Shown here in pieces: positions 34,302 through 44,317 of a stretch of 64,000 bases of DNA; positions within the stretch are counted from its first letter, which is position 1; the number at the start of each line of letters is the position of its first letter. The notes under the pieces were generated by a model. That model ran no database searches. It had not been told where the DNA came from and worked only from the letters and a program-made list of their open reading frames with translations. The stretch comes from Geothrix sp. SG200 (lineage in GTDB: Bacteria; Acidobacteriota; Holophagae; Holophagales; Holophagaceae). The stretch spans positions 310,001 to 374,000 of the forward strand of contig NZ_JAKZFR010000002.1 of assembly GCF_022808935.1 (NCBI RefSeq), given 5' to 3'. The position numbers were made by a program, and so were the translations under genes.

Positions 34302-35189
34302 ATGGACATCCAGCGCATCGGCATTGTCGGCTGTGGACTCATGGGTTCGGGCATCGCCCAGTGCGCGGCCGAGACAGGCTGCGAGGTCTGGGTGAAGGAG
34401 GTGGACGAGTCCCTGCTGGCCAAGGGCCTGACGCGGATCCAGGACACCTGGGGCCGCGCCGTGGCCAAGGGGAAGATCACCGAGGACCAGAGCACCACCT
34501 TCGCCCGCCGACTCCACGGCACCCTCACCTTCGCCGCGCTGGCCGCCTGCGACCTGGTGGTGGAGGCCGTGCCGGAGCGCATGGACCTCAAGCTCGAGAC
34601 CTTCGCCGCGCTGGACAAGGTCATGGAGCCGAACGCCATTCTCTGCACCAACACCTCCAGCCTCACGGTCGCCCACCTCAGCCCGGTGCTGGCGCCGGGC
34701 CGCCTGCCCAACCTGGCGGGCCTGCACTTCTTCAATCCGGTCCCCGCCATGCCGCTGGTGGAGATCGTCCGCACCCTGGCCACGGACGGCAACACGCTGG
34801 CCGCCCTGAAGGGCTTCGTCCAGCGGCTCGGCAAGACCGCCGTGCTGGCGCCGGACGCCCCGGGCTTCGTGGTGAACCGCCTCCTGGTGCCCTATCTGCT
34901 GGATGCCATCCGCTGCGCCGAGCAGAGGCTCGCCACCGTCGACGACATCGACACGGGCATGAAGCTGGGCTGCGGCCATCCCATGGGCCCTCTGCACCTC
35001 AGCGATTTCATCGGCCTCGACACCATGCAGAGCGTGGCCGAGGTGCTGTTCGAGGCCTTCGGGGAGCCCCGGTTCAAGGCGCCTTCGGTGCTGCGCCAGC
35101 TGGTGGCCGCCGGTCGCCTGGGCCGGAAGTCCGGCGCGGGCTTCTACCGCTGGGAAGGCGAGAAGCGCCTGGAAGCGCTCCCGCTCTGA
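34302..35189 (+). CDS. hbd: 3-hydroxyacyl-CoA dehydrogenase (3-hydroxybutyryl-CoA type)
   Basis: This 295-residue NAD(P)-dependent enzyme interconverts 3-hydroxybutyryl-CoA and acetoacetyl-CoA. The Rossmann motif is GIVGCGLMGSGIAQ. The catalytic His is in LHFFNPVPAMPLVEIV and the Glu in VVEAVPERMDLK. GHPMGPLHLSDFIGLDT and GRKSGAGFYRW are the C-terminal signatures. Length fits short-chain Hbd/PaaH. ATG 34302 follows GGGGGAG. It stands alone, with no thiolase or crotonase adjacent. Confidence 0.92.
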   Translation: MDIQRIGIVGCGLMGSGIAQCAAETGCEVWVKEVDESLLAKGLTRIQDTWGRAVAKGKITEDQSTTFARRLHGTLTFAALAACDLVVEAVPERMDLKLETFAALDKVMEPNAILCTNTSSLTVAHLSPVLAPGRLPNLAGLHFFNPVPAMPLVEIVRTLATDGNTLAALKGFVQRLGKTAVLAPDAPGFVVNRLLVPYLLDAIRCAEQRLATVDDIDTGMKLGCGHPMGPLHLSDFIGLDTMQSVAEVLFEAFGEPRFKAPSVLRQLVAAGRLGRKSGAGFYRWEGEKRLEALPL

Positions 35190-35213
35190 ACCACCTGGGG
35201 TACCCTGGCCCGG

Positions 35214-35561
35214 ATGCTGGATCTCCTGCTCATCCCCGCCGCCATCCTGCTGGGCTTCGCCCTGCGTGCCGTCCAGCGGGGGGACCACCGGCTCCATGGG
35301 CACCTCATGGCAGCCACCGTGACCGTGGTGCTGCTCCGGGTGGTCCTGCACCCCCGGGCCCTGGCCCTCCGCCACATCCTTCTGTGGCTGGCCCTACTGG
35401 CTGTGGCCGGGACCACCCTGCTCCTGGGCCGGGCGGCCCTGGCCTGGCGCGAAGGCCGCAGCACCCGGGCCGCCATCCCGCGGATCCACCGCGCGGCCGG
35501 GGCCCTCACCCTGATCCTTGCGCTCTTCACACTGGCGGCCTGGTTCCTCCAGAACCGGTAG
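35214..35561 (+). CDS. Small membrane protein, perhaps DUF420-like
   Basis: This 115-residue protein has four predicted spans and several conserved-looking His residues near membrane borders (GDHRLHGHLM, VLHPRALALRH, PRIHRAAG). That layout resembles DUF420/cytochrome-associated small proteins that could bind heme or copper, but I am not sure of the family. It begins 24 bases after hbd. Confidence 0.5.
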   Translation: MLDLLLIPAAILLGFALRAVQRGDHRLHGHLMAATVTVVLLRVVLHPRALALRHILLWLALLAVAGTTLLLGRAALAWREGRSTRAAIPRIHRAAGALTLILALFTLAAWFLQNR

Positions 35562-35593
35562 GAAACCGGACTCACCTGTTCTCACCAGGGATA

Positions 35594-36898
<1,305 letters not shown>

Positions 36899-37118
36899 GG
36901 GTGCCTCCGAACCCCAAGTATCGCCCGGAGCAGGGCCGGACCCACCCCCGGAAAGAAGCCCCTCACCCCCATCTGGGCCTGTTCGTCCCAGATCCATGGC
37001 CTGAGCTGAGACGGCCGCTCATGTTTGGCGGCGTTCACCCCGCCCGTCGGACACCGTTCGGGCTCCCTTCCACCCGTCGCGGGGATCCGTCCCCGACCGC
37101 CTTTCTTCCGGAGGCATC

Positions 37119-37688
37119 ATGAACCGCATTTCCGCATCCCTCGTGGTGGCCGCGGCGGCCCTCGTCGGCTTGGCCCTCCAGGCCGAGGACTTCCGCCCGC
37201 TGATGAAGACCACCCAGACCACCTGGCCTGCCAAGCAGCACATTGGCGTGATCTGCGACTACCCGGCCAGTCAGGAGGCCGTGCTGGCCCTGGCCCGGGC
37301 GGCCGGCGAAGGCGCCTTCATCACCGTGGTGGACGCGCGCAGTTGGGACAAGGCCGTCCCCGCCGCCCATCTCATCGCCAACCACCATGCGGACTACCTG
37401 GTGCTGCTGCCCGGGGACCGGATGTTCCGGGATGGTTCCATCGGCGCCACCCAGGCCATCTCCCAGCTCGGGAGGCGGGGCGTACCCGCCATCGCGACCA
37501 CCCCCGTGGCCCTGAAGCAGGGGGCCGTGTTCAGCGTGGGTGACGGCACGAACGGCGAGCTGCTCGTGACGGACCGCCTCATCGGGATCGTGGACGTCAT
37601 CCTGCCCAGCCGCGCCATGACCGAAAAGGGCGCACTGGTGCTCCGCGAGGCGGGCATGGCCACCGTCTCGGTCCTCGCCCCGGAGTGA
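37119..37688 (+). CDS. Exported protein of unknown function
   Basis: This 189-residue protein has a signal peptide (about 1-22). The mature part looks like one alpha/beta Rossmann-like domain: IGVICDYPASQEAVLALARAA, ITVVDARSWD, DYLVLLPGD, VPAIATTPVALKQG and AVFSVGDGTNGELLV. It resembles one lobe of a periplasmic binding protein, such as uncharacterised ABC substrate-binding proteins, but I cannot assign a family. The ATG follows CGGAGG. It has no operon partner. Confidence 0.65.
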   Translation: MNRISASLVVAAAALVGLALQAEDFRPLMKTTQTTWPAKQHIGVICDYPASQEAVLALARAAGEGAFITVVDARSWDKAVPAAHLIANHHADYLVLLPGDRMFRDGSIGATQAISQLGRRGVPAIATTPVALKQGAVFSVGDGTNGELLVTDRLIGIVDVILPSRAMTEKGALVLREAGMATVSVLAPE

Positions 37689-37705
37689 CCCGCTCCCCGC
37701 GCAGA

Positions 37706-37730
37706 AAGGCCCGGCCCGGCGCCGGGCCTT
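37706..37730. terminator. Bidirectional hairpin terminator
   Basis: AAGGCCCGGC and GCCGGGCCTT form a perfect 10-bp stem with a five-base loop, between two convergent genes whose stops are 18 and 7 bases away. Confidence 0.8.
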
Positions 37731-37736
37731 CCTGCG

Positions 37737-38489
37737 TCAGAGCCACTCGCCGAACTGGTCCCGGTAGGTCCGGCTGAGGGTCAGGCGGGTGCCGTCGCGC
37801 ATGATCACCAGGTGGTCCCCTCCACTCCAGGGCTGGAACTCCCGGATGCAGTCGAGGTTCACGATGGCGGAACGGTGGATCCGCCGGAACCGGGCTGGAT
37901 CGAGCCTTGCGAGGAGACCCGCCATGGTCTGCCGGACCAGGTGCGAGGTGCCTTCGACATGAAGGCGGACGTAGTTGTCCTCCGCCTCGATCCACTGCAC
38001 GGCGTCCGTCCTCACCAGAACGTGGCGGTCCCCCTGCCGGACCAGGAGGCGATCTGCCCAGGGCCGATCCCGGCGCAGGCCGGCCATGAGAGCCTCCAAA
38101 TCCTGCCCCTTCTCACGGGTGGATGACCGGCACCAGCGCCGCGCACGCTCCAGGGCATGGTGGAACCGCTCCGGCGAGAAGGGCTTCAGGAGGTAGTCCA
38201 CGGCATGGACCTCGAAGGCCCGGAGGGCGTGCTGATCGTAGGCCGTGATGAAGAGGGTGGGCGGCATGCGATCCGCGCCCATGGCCTCCACCACCCCGAA
38301 GCCATCCAGCTCGGGCATCTGGATGTCCATGAACACCAGGTCCGGGACCAGCTCCTCGATGGCCTTCACCGCCTCCAGGCCGTTGGCGCATTCCCCGACC
38401 ACTTCGATGTCCGTGGACCGGCGGAGCAGATGGCGGATGCGCTGCCGGGCCAGCGTCTCGTCATCCACCACCAGGGCCCGGAGATTCAT
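37737..38489 (-). CDS. LytTR-family response regulator (second system)
   Basis: This 250-residue regulator has a receiver (VVDDETLARQR, Asp55 in FMDIQMPELDG, Lys in YLLKPFSPE) and a LytTR DNA-binding domain (RFRRIHRSAIVNLDCI). The order and overlap (ATGA) with the upstream LytS-like kinase show a cognate pair. Target genes are not evident; the exported unknown protein downstream is convergent and the tpx gene divergent. Confidence 0.93.
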   Translation of the reverse strand: MNLRALVVDDETLARQRIRHLLRRSTDIEVVGECANGLEAVKAIEELVPDLVFMDIQMPELDGFGVVEAMGADRMPPTLFITAYDQHALRAFEVHAVDYLLKPFSPERFHHALERARRWCRSSTREKGQDLEALMAGLRRDRPWADRLLVRQGDRHVLVRTDAVQWIEAEDNYVRLHVEGTSHLVRQTMAGLLARLDPARFRRIHRSAIVNLDCIREFQPWSGGDHLVIMRDGTRLTLSRTYRDQFGEWL

Positions 38490-39565
38490 GACACGCCCCC
38501 GACGGCATCCCCGAGGGGCAGCCGGAGCGCCACCAGGGTGCCTCGGCCGGGCACACCGAGGATGTCCAGGTGATACAGCCCCTTGTAGATCAATCCCAGG
38601 CGGGCCCGGACGTTGCTCAGGCCCACCCCTTCCCGGCCCGGCCGGTAGCCCGTACCGTCATCCCGGACTTCCAGCACGAGGCATTCGGAATCCCGCGAAG
38701 CCCGCAGCCCGAGCGTGCCGCCCTGCTGGCGGTCCGAAAGGCCGTGCTTGAGGGCGTTCTCCACCAGGGGCTGGAGGATGAAGCTGGGCACCCGCAGGTT
38801 CTGCAACACGGAGGGCGCATCCACTTCCACCCGCAGGCGGCCCTGGAAACGGACCTGCTCGATGGAGAGATAGGCCTGGATGAAGGCCAGTTCCTTCCAC
38901 AGCGGCACCATCTGGTCCGGTGTCGCCTCCAGGGTCATCCGGAGGAAGTCCCCCAAGCGGCTGATCATATCGTCCGCCCCATCAGGGTTCGTATGGACCA
39001 GGGCGGAAATGGAGTTGAGCGTGTTGAAGAGGAAGTGGGGCTGGAGCTGCATGCACAGGGCCTGGTTCCGGGCCTCGGCGAACCGGGCCTCCAGTCTGGC
39101 GGCCTCGATCTCGCGAATCTGGTACTTCCGGTAGATCCTCAACCCGTGAAAGGCCGCCACCACCGCCCACATGAAGAGCAGGTTCGTGTGGAAGTAGGCC
39201 CGGTAGAACCGGGGCAGCCCCTTCCGGACTGTCGCGAGATCCAGGTGCCTCCCGCCTCCTTCCACGACCAGGGAGATCAGGTAGGCCAGGAACAACCCGA
39301 GGGTGGCCGCCAGGACGCTGGCCAGCAGGTGCAGGCCCCAGGTGCGCCATTGGCTCCACGCGAAGGACTCGATGGGCTTCCGGTCCGCCAGCCGGATGAG
39401 GAGGAGACCCAGCAGTCCCCAGGCCCCGTTCTGGAGGAGGTTCATCCCCAGCAGCCGCAGGACCGGCGCGGCCGGATACATGGCCATGTCCCAGGTGGCC
39501 ATGTAGAGGCCCATCAGGCCCCAGATGCTCCAGTACCAGCGCCACTTGCCGAGCGTGGGTTCCAT
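38486..39565 (-). CDS. LytS/AlgZ-type sensor histidine kinase (second system)
   Basis: This 359-residue kinase has four or so N-terminal spans not of the 5TM-LYT type, a coiled coil (EIEAARLEARFAEARNQAL), the H box LQPHFLFNTLNS, N box LQPLVENALKHGL, and G boxes DDGTGYRP and GVGLSNVRARL. Such kinases with a generic membrane domain are often called YehU/AlgZ-like. The signal is unknown. Confidence 0.92.
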   Translation of the reverse strand: MEPTLGKWRWYWSIWGLMGLYMATWDMAMYPAAPVLRLLGMNLLQNGAWGLLGLLLIRLADRKPIESFAWSQWRTWGLHLLASVLAATLGLFLAYLISLVVEGGGRHLDLATVRKGLPRFYRAYFHTNLLFMWAVVAAFHGLRIYRKYQIREIEAARLEARFAEARNQALCMQLQPHFLFNTLNSISALVHTNPDGADDMISRLGDFLRMTLEATPDQMVPLWKELAFIQAYLSIEQVRFQGRLRVEVDAPSVLQNLRVPSFILQPLVENALKHGLSDRQQGGTLGLRASRDSECLVLEVRDDGTGYRPGREGVGLSNVRARLGLIYKGLYHLDILGVPGRGTLVALRLPLGDAVGGVS

Positions 39566-39663
39566 GGTCCAAGACTAGGAACGCGAAGCAGTTTCCGCCA
39601 GGAAAGGTGGGGTGAGCCGAGGCATATCAGGGGCGAGACCAACCCGAGGGCCCCGCTCGGTCA

Positions 39664-39683
39664 AGAATTCGTGCCGGAATTCT
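39664..39683 (+). promoter_or_regulatory. Inverted repeat upstream of tpx
   Basis: AGAATTC and GAATTCT flank six bases (GTGCCG), 37 to 56 bases upstream of the tpx ATG, in the 154-bp gap shared with the divergent kinase. Such a perfect 7-6-7 repeat suits a dimeric regulator, but I cannot name it. Confidence 0.45.
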
Positions 39684-39719
39684 CCATTGGGAGTAGCATG
39701 TGCGCGCCGGGAGGTCCCC

Positions 39720-40265
39720 ATGGCCACGATCACCCTGAACGGCACCGCCACCCATACCTGCGGCGAGCTGCCCGCAGTCGGTTCCCCCACCCCTGTGTTC
39801 GCCCTCACCCGCACGGACCTTCGCGACACCACGAGTGTGGATCTGGAGGGAAAGCGCGTCCTGCTGAGCATCTTCCCCAGCCTGGACACGCCGACCTGTG
39901 CGGAGAGCGTGCGCAAGTTCAATACCCTGACGCAGGATCTGAGCGATACGGTGCTGCTGTGCGTCTCCATGGACCTGCCCTTCGCGCAGGACCTCTTCTG
40001 CGGCTCCCGTGGGCTGGAACGGGCGCAACCGATGTCCGCCTTCCGCCACCCCGAATTCGGGGCGCAGTTCGGGGTCACCCTCATCGACGGGCCCATGCGC
40101 GGCCTCCTGGCCCGGGCCGTGGTGGCGCTGGACGAGAACGGCACCATCATCCATACGGAGCTGGTGCCGGAGCTCACGAAGGAACCCGACTACGATCTGG
40201 CCGTCCACGCCATCCGGAGCCACCACCATCCCTGTCCGGAGGATGCGCTGGAGACTTCGGAATAG
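39720..40265 (+). CDS. tpx: Thiol peroxidase
   Basis: This 181-residue atypical 2-Cys peroxiredoxin reduces hydroperoxides with thioredoxin. The peroxidatic Cys60 is in FPSLDTPTCAESVR and the resolving Cys94 in DLFCGSRG, matching the E. coli Tpx pair at 61 and 95. RAVVALDENGTI is the conserved C-terminal part. It is about 12 residues longer than usual at the C-terminus (HHHPCPEDALETSE). ATG 39720 follows GGGAGG. Confidence 0.95.
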   Translation: MATITLNGTATHTCGELPAVGSPTPVFALTRTDLRDTTSVDLEGKRVLLSIFPSLDTPTCAESVRKFNTLTQDLSDTVLLCVSMDLPFAQDLFCGSRGLERAQPMSAFRHPEFGAQFGVTLIDGPMRGLLARAVVALDENGTIIHTELVPELTKEPDYDLAVHAIRSHHHPCPEDALETSE

Positions 40266-40307
40266 GCGCAGCGCCGACCTGAAAAAGACCTCCGCGAAGG
40301 GCACGAA

Positions 40308-40368
40308 TGCGCCCTGCGGGCGCAGGAAGGGCACGAAGCGAGGCCGGTCGGCCCTTCTACGTGCCCTT
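40308..40368. terminator. Hairpin pair between tpx and the minus-strand operon
   Basis: TGCGCCC-TGC-GGGCGCA (40308-40324) is a perfect 7-bp triloop hairpin. A larger one follows: AAGGGCACG (40327-40335) pairs with CGTGCCCTT (40360-40368) around an inner GGCCG/CGGCC stem and is followed by GTTT. The 12-mer GAAGGGCACGAA occurs on both sides of the first hairpin (40296 and 40326). It likely ends tpx, and perhaps the opposing operon. Confidence 0.75.
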
Positions 40369-40406
40369 GTTTCTGCTTTCGCGCCTTTGACGGAATCCTT
40401 GCCGGA

Positions 40407-40898
40407 TCAGGCTCTGGCCATCAGCCGCGCCCGGGTGTAGGGGATCAACCCGCCGGCATCCATGATGCCCTTGCGGGCGGCGGGGAGCTTCACCTGGTCG
40501 TAGATCTTGCCTGTGGTCTTGTTCACCACCTGGTCCGCCGTGATCTCCAGGTCGTCGCCCTCACAGGCCTCGAGGGTGGGACAGATCACCACCTGGAGGC
40601 CCAGGTTGATGCTGTTCTGGAGGAAGATGCGGGCGATGCTCTTCGCCACGACGGCCACATCGTGGCCCTTCAGGGTGGAGCAGGCCTGCTCGCGGCTGGA
40701 GCCGCAGCCGAAGTTCTCGCCGCCCACGATGATGGAGCCCGGCGGGAAGGCCTTGGCCTTGAGCTGCGCGTTGAACTCCGTGCGGTCGAAGAAGGCGAAC
40801 TGGGGGGTTTCCGTCGGCAGCACCGTGGCCATGAAGCGGCCGGGGTAGATGTCGTCGGTGCTGATGTCATTGCCGAGCGCGATGATGACCTTGGACAT
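40407..40898 (-). CDS. Aconitase-family hydro-lyase, small subunit (LeuD-like)
   Basis: This 163-residue swivel-domain subunit has the family motifs GNDISTDDIYPGRF and GGENFGCGSSREQA, and ends in IPYTRARLMARA. With the large subunit it isomerises a 2-hydroxy/3-hydroxy diacid through a dehydrated intermediate. The specificity loop after DIYPG reads RFMATVLP, unlike the YLRT of homoaconitase. The start is ATG 40898 (GAAAGGAG upstream). It is the last of five operon genes. No leuA, leuB or leucine-linked gene is next to it apart from the LeuB/Icd-like first gene. Confidence 0.87.
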   Translation of the reverse strand: MSKVIIALGNDISTDDIYPGRFMATVLPTETPQFAFFDRTEFNAQLKAKAFPPGSIIVGGENFGCGSSREQACSTLKGHDVAVVAKSIARIFLQNSINLGLQVVICPTLEACEGDDLEITADQVVNKTTGKIYDQVKLPAARKGIMDAGGLIPYTRARLMARA

Positions 40899-40911
40899 GG
40901 CCGGCTCCTTT

Positions 40912-42195
40912 CTACTTGCGGGGATCGGTGATGACGCCGGTGATGGCGGAGGCGGCGGCCACGGCGGGGCTGCAGAGGTAGACTTCGCCCGTGGGGTTGC
41001 CCATGCGGCCCTTGAAGTTCCGGTTGGTGGTGCTGAGGGCCACCTCGTGGTCGCCCAGAGCGCCTTCATGCACGCCCAGGCAGGGACCGCAGCCGGAGTT
41101 CATCACCACGGCACCCGCTTTCATGAGGTCGTGGACGATGCCCCGGTCCAGGGCCTTCGCGAAGATCTTGCTGGAGGCGGGGAACACCAGCATGCGGGTG
41201 CCTTCGGCCACTTTCTTGCCGCGCAGGATGGCGGCGGCGGCCTCCAGGTCGTCCAGGCGGCCATTGGTGCAGCTGCCGATGACGATCTGCTGGACCCTGG
41301 TGCCCGCGACCTGCTCCACGGGCTTCACGTTGTCCACCATGTGGGGGCAGGCGATCTGCGGGGCCAGGGCGGACACATCGATCTCCACCACCTGGCAGTA
41401 GTCGGCGTCCGCATCCGGGGTCACGCAGGGAATGGCCTCCGTGACGCCGGCCTCCTCCCGGAGGTAGCGCAGGGTCTCCTCGTCGCCGGGGACGATGCCG
41501 GAGGTGGCGCCCGCCTCGACGCTCATGTTGCAGATGGCGATGCGGCCGCTGGTGCTCATCTTTCGGATGGTCTCGCCGTGAAACTCGAGCACCTTGTAGT
41601 TGGCGCCCTGGGCCGTGAGCTTCCCGATGAGGTGGAGGATGAGGTCCTTGGGCCCCACCATGGGCGGGAACTCGCCCTTCACCACCACCTTGATGGTGGC
41701 CGGCACCTCGATGTTGACCGCGACCCCCAGGCTCCAGACCGAGGCCATCTCCGTGGCGCCGATGCCGAAGCTGAAGGCGCCCAGAGCCCCGTGGCTGGTG
41801 GTGTGGGAGTCGGTGCCCACCACCACGTAGCCCGGCCGAACATAGCCGTACTCCGGCAGGATCTGGTGGCAGATGCCGCCCACGTCGCCGCGCACGTCGT
41901 GGAACTTGGCGATGCCGTGGGCCGCTACGAACTCGCGGATCTTCTTCTGGTTCGTCGCGGTCTTGGGGGACTCCGCCGGCACACGGTGGTCGAAGATGAT
42001 GGCGATCCGCGAGGGGTCCCACACCTTCGGCGCCAGGCCCGTGCCTTCGAACACCTCCTTGTGCTGGTTGATCACCAGCGCCGCGTTCTCGTGGGACATG
42101 GCGAGGTCCACCTTGGGCTCGACCACATCCCCCACCTTCACCGTGGCCTGGCCGGCGGCGCGGGCCAGGATCTTCTCGACAACGGTCATGCCCAT
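40912..42195 (-). CDS. Aconitase-family hydro-lyase, large subunit (LeuC/DmdA-like)
   Basis: This 427-residue [4Fe-4S] subunit has the cluster cysteines in GSCTNGRLDD and NSGCGPCLG, plus VGTDSHTTSHGALGAFSFGIGATEM and NRNFKGRMGNPTGEVYLCSP. It is the shorter two-subunit type (archaeal LeuC, homoaconitase, 2,3-dimethylmalate dehydratase DmdA). Substrates in this group are isopropylmalate, citramalate/methylmalate, homocitrate and dimethylmalate; sequence alone does not decide. Of two ATGs, 42195 has the better distance to GGAGGG. It begins 10 bases after the CoA-transferase stop. Confidence 0.87.
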   Translation of the reverse strand: MGMTVVEKILARAAGQATVKVGDVVEPKVDLAMSHENAALVINQHKEVFEGTGLAPKVWDPSRIAIIFDHRVPAESPKTATNQKKIREFVAAHGIAKFHDVRGDVGGICHQILPEYGYVRPGYVVVGTDSHTTSHGALGAFSFGIGATEMASVWSLGVAVNIEVPATIKVVVKGEFPPMVGPKDLILHLIGKLTAQGANYKVLEFHGETIRKMSTSGRIAICNMSVEAGATSGIVPGDEETLRYLREEAGVTEAIPCVTPDADADYCQVVEIDVSALAPQIACPHMVDNVKPVEQVAGTRVQQIVIGSCTNGRLDDLEAAAAILRGKKVAEGTRMLVFPASSKIFAKALDRGIVHDLMKAGAVVMNSGCGPCLGVHEGALGDHEVALSTTNRNFKGRMGNPTGEVYLCSPAVAAASAITGVITDPRK

Positions 42196-42205
42196 GGGAC
42201 CCTCC

Positions 42206-43405
42206 TCAGATCACACCCTTGGATTTCAGTTCGGCCAGCTCGGTCTCGCCCAATCCCAGGGCGCCGTAGATCTCCGCGTTGTGCTCGCCCAGTGCCGGGG
42301 GCGGCGCGTCCACGGACCCGGGGGTCTTCTCGAACAGCGCCGTGAGGCCGAAGACCTCGATCTCACCGATATTTTTCGCCTGCACCTTCTGGAGCACGCC
42401 GCGATGCGCAATCTGCGGCTGCCTCAGGGCCTCCTCCAGCCCCAGGATCTCGCCGCTGGGGACATCCTTCGCGTTCAGTTCCCTTACCCAGAAAGCGGTC
42501 GGTTTCTGGGCCAGCCGGGCCTCCAAAAGGGGAGTCAACTCCCGGCGGTTCTTCTTGCGGGTGTCCCGCTCCTGGAACCGGGGATCCGTCTTCAGCTCGG
42601 GGACCTCCAGCACGTCGCAGACAGCCTCCCACTGCTCCTGCTTGTTGGCGGCGATGTTGATGTGGCCGTCCTGGGTGCGGAAGGTGCCGCTGGGCGCGGC
42701 GGTGAAGTTGTCGTTGCCCATGAGCACCGGCTGCTCGCCGCCGATGAGGAGGTTCGCCGCCACCCAGCCCATGAGGGGCATGATGCTGTCCAGCAGGGCA
42801 ATGTCGATGGACTGCCCCTGCCCCGTGCGTTCCCGGTGGAAGAGGGCCGCCATGACGGCGAAGGCCGCGTTCAAGCCGCCCACCGTGTCGCAGACGGGAA
42901 AGCCCGTGCGCAGGGGGCTCAGCCGCTCGTCGCCGTTGACCGCCATCTCGCCCGAGAGGCCCTGGATGATCTGGTCGTAGGCGGGCTTCAGGGCGTCCGG
43001 CCCGGTCTGGCCGAAACCGGAGATGGCGCAGTAGATGAGCCGCGGATTGATCTCAGCGAGCGCCTTGTAGCCGATGCCCAGCCGATCCATGACGCCCGGC
43101 CGGAAGTTCTCCACCACCACGTCCGCGTCCTTCACCAGCCTCCGGAACAGCTCCTTGCCCTCGGGGCTCTTGGTGTTCAGGGTGATGGACTTCTTGTTGC
43201 AGTTCTGGGCCAGGAAGCTGGTGCCCATGAGCTTCTTGTTCAGTTCTGGCACGATGCCCAGCTTGCGGGCCAGGTCGCCGTCCTTGGGGTTCTCCACCTT
43301 GATGACCTCCGCGCCGAGCAGGGCCATGTGGAGCGTGGTGAAGGGCCCGGACAGGACGTTCGTGAGGTCCAGGACCTTGATGCCTTCGAGGATCTTCCGG
43401 GTCAT
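42206..43405 (-). CDS. Class III CoA transferase (CaiB/BaiF family)
   Basis: This 399-residue enzyme moves CoA between carboxylic acids through an aspartyl-CoA intermediate. Asp144 in PAYDQIIQGLSG is the likely catalytic residue. VLDLTNVLSGPFTTLHMALLGAEVIKVE and VVENFRPGVMDRLG are family signatures. Relatives include succinyl-CoA:citramalate, itaconate, mesaconate and formyl-CoA:oxalate transferases. Start overlaps the lyase stop as ATGA. Being coupled to a citramalyl/HMG-CoA lyase homologue, it likely forms or consumes that lyase's CoA ester. Confidence 0.9.
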   Translation of the reverse strand: MTRKILEGIKVLDLTNVLSGPFTTLHMALLGAEVIKVENPKDGDLARKLGIVPELNKKLMGTSFLAQNCNKKSITLNTKSPEGKELFRRLVKDADVVVENFRPGVMDRLGIGYKALAEINPRLIYCAISGFGQTGPDALKPAYDQIIQGLSGEMAVNGDERLSPLRTGFPVCDTVGGLNAAFAVMAALFHRERTGQGQSIDIALLDSIMPLMGWVAANLLIGGEQPVLMGNDNFTAAPSGTFRTQDGHINIAANKQEQWEAVCDVLEVPELKTDPRFQERDTRKKNRRELTPLLEARLAQKPTAFWVRELNAKDVPSGEILGLEEALRQPQIAHRGVLQKVQAKNIGEIEVFGLTALFEKTPGSVDAPPPALGEHNAEIYGALGLGETELAELKSKGVI

Positions 43406-44310
43406 GCCATCACCTTCGCTGCGATGGGGCCGGTCTTGTAGACGCAGCCGGGGAGTTCGCGGCCGAGGTGCCTGGCCACATCCCGGCTGACGCCGACGAG
43501 GGCCGCCAAGTCGATGTCAGTGCGCCGACCCGTGCGCTGGAGGCCGTGCACGAGATCCTCCGTGGCCACGTTGCCCGCCGCCACCTTGGTGAAGGGGCAG
43601 CCGCCCAGCCCGCCGAAGCTGGTCTCGATGGCCCTGGCGCCGGCCTCCATGGCAGCGTAGACGCTGGCCATCCCCAGGCCGTAGGTGTTGTGGATGTGGG
43701 CCGTGACTTCCGCAGTCGGATCGAGTTCCAGCACCTTCCGCACGTAGCGCCGGACCTGGTCCGGGTGCGAGTGGCCCGCCGTGTCCGCGAGGCTGATGGC
43801 GGTAAGCCCGGCCTCCAGGTAGGCGGCCACGATTCCCAGCACACGTTCCTCGGAGATGGGGCCCTCGAAGCCGCAGCCGAAGGCGCTCTGGACGCTCACC
43901 TGGACCTTCCGTCCGGCCTGCTTCGCCGCCAGAGCCGTGGCGATGATGCGGCGCTGGGCCTCGTCCGTGCCCATGCCGGTGTTCTTCCGGCTGTGGGTCT
44001 CCGAGGCGGAGACGCCCAGGCAGATGAGCGGAACGCCCACATCGAGCGCCCGCTCCAGCCCTTTCTCGTTGAGCACCAGGCCGGACAGCAGGGCCCGGTG
44101 GGTCTCCTGGGCGAGGGTGCGGAACAGGTCGTCCGTGTCCGCCATCTGGGGCACCTTGTCGCCCCGCACGAAGGAGCCCACCTGGACGATGTCCACCCCG
44201 GAATCCGCAACGCGACGAATCCAGTCGAGCTTCAGCTCCGTGGGCACCACCGCCGCTTCGACCTGGAGGCCGTCGCGGGGGCCGACTTCATGGATGAGGA
44301 TGCGATCCAT
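43402..44310 (-). CDS. HMG-CoA lyase-family enzyme, possibly (R)-citramalyl-CoA lyase
   Basis: This 302-residue TIM-barrel lyase has HEVGPRDGLQ (Arg and Asp of the metal/CoA site), HIHNTYGLGMA with both metal His, and the signature GGLGGCPF with the catalytic Cys. HMG-CoA lyase cleaves HMG-CoA to acetyl-CoA and acetoacetate. The Chloroflexus (R)-citramalyl-CoA lyase, which yields acetyl-CoA and pyruvate, is of the same family. Neighbouring methylmalate/citramalate-type genes favour the latter. ATG 44310 begins eight bases after the dehydrogenase stop. No leucine-degradation genes lie nearby. Confidence 0.85.
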   Translation of the reverse strand: MDRILIHEVGPRDGLQVEAAVVPTELKLDWIRRVADSGVDIVQVGSFVRGDKVPQMADTDDLFRTLAQETHRALLSGLVLNEKGLERALDVGVPLICLGVSASETHSRKNTGMGTDEAQRRIIATALAAKQAGRKVQVSVQSAFGCGFEGPISEERVLGIVAAYLEAGLTAISLADTAGHSHPDQVRRYVRKVLELDPTAEVTAHIHNTYGLGMASVYAAMEAGARAIETSFGGLGGCPFTKVAAGNVATEDLVHGLQRTGRRTDIDLAALVGVSRDVARHLGRELPGCVYKTGPIAAKVMA

Positions 44311-44317
44311 GGCGACC

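Noticed and set aside
40407-42195. leuCD of leucine biosynthesis
   Set aside because: The genes are of the two-subunit LeuC/LeuD type, but the operon has a CoA transferase and a lyase and lacks leuA; a leucine role is possible but not favoured.
43402-44310. HMG-CoA lyase of leucine degradation
   Set aside because: No methylcrotonyl-CoA carboxylase, isovaleryl-CoA dehydrogenase or methylglutaconyl-CoA hydratase lies nearby; the operon partners point elsewhere.
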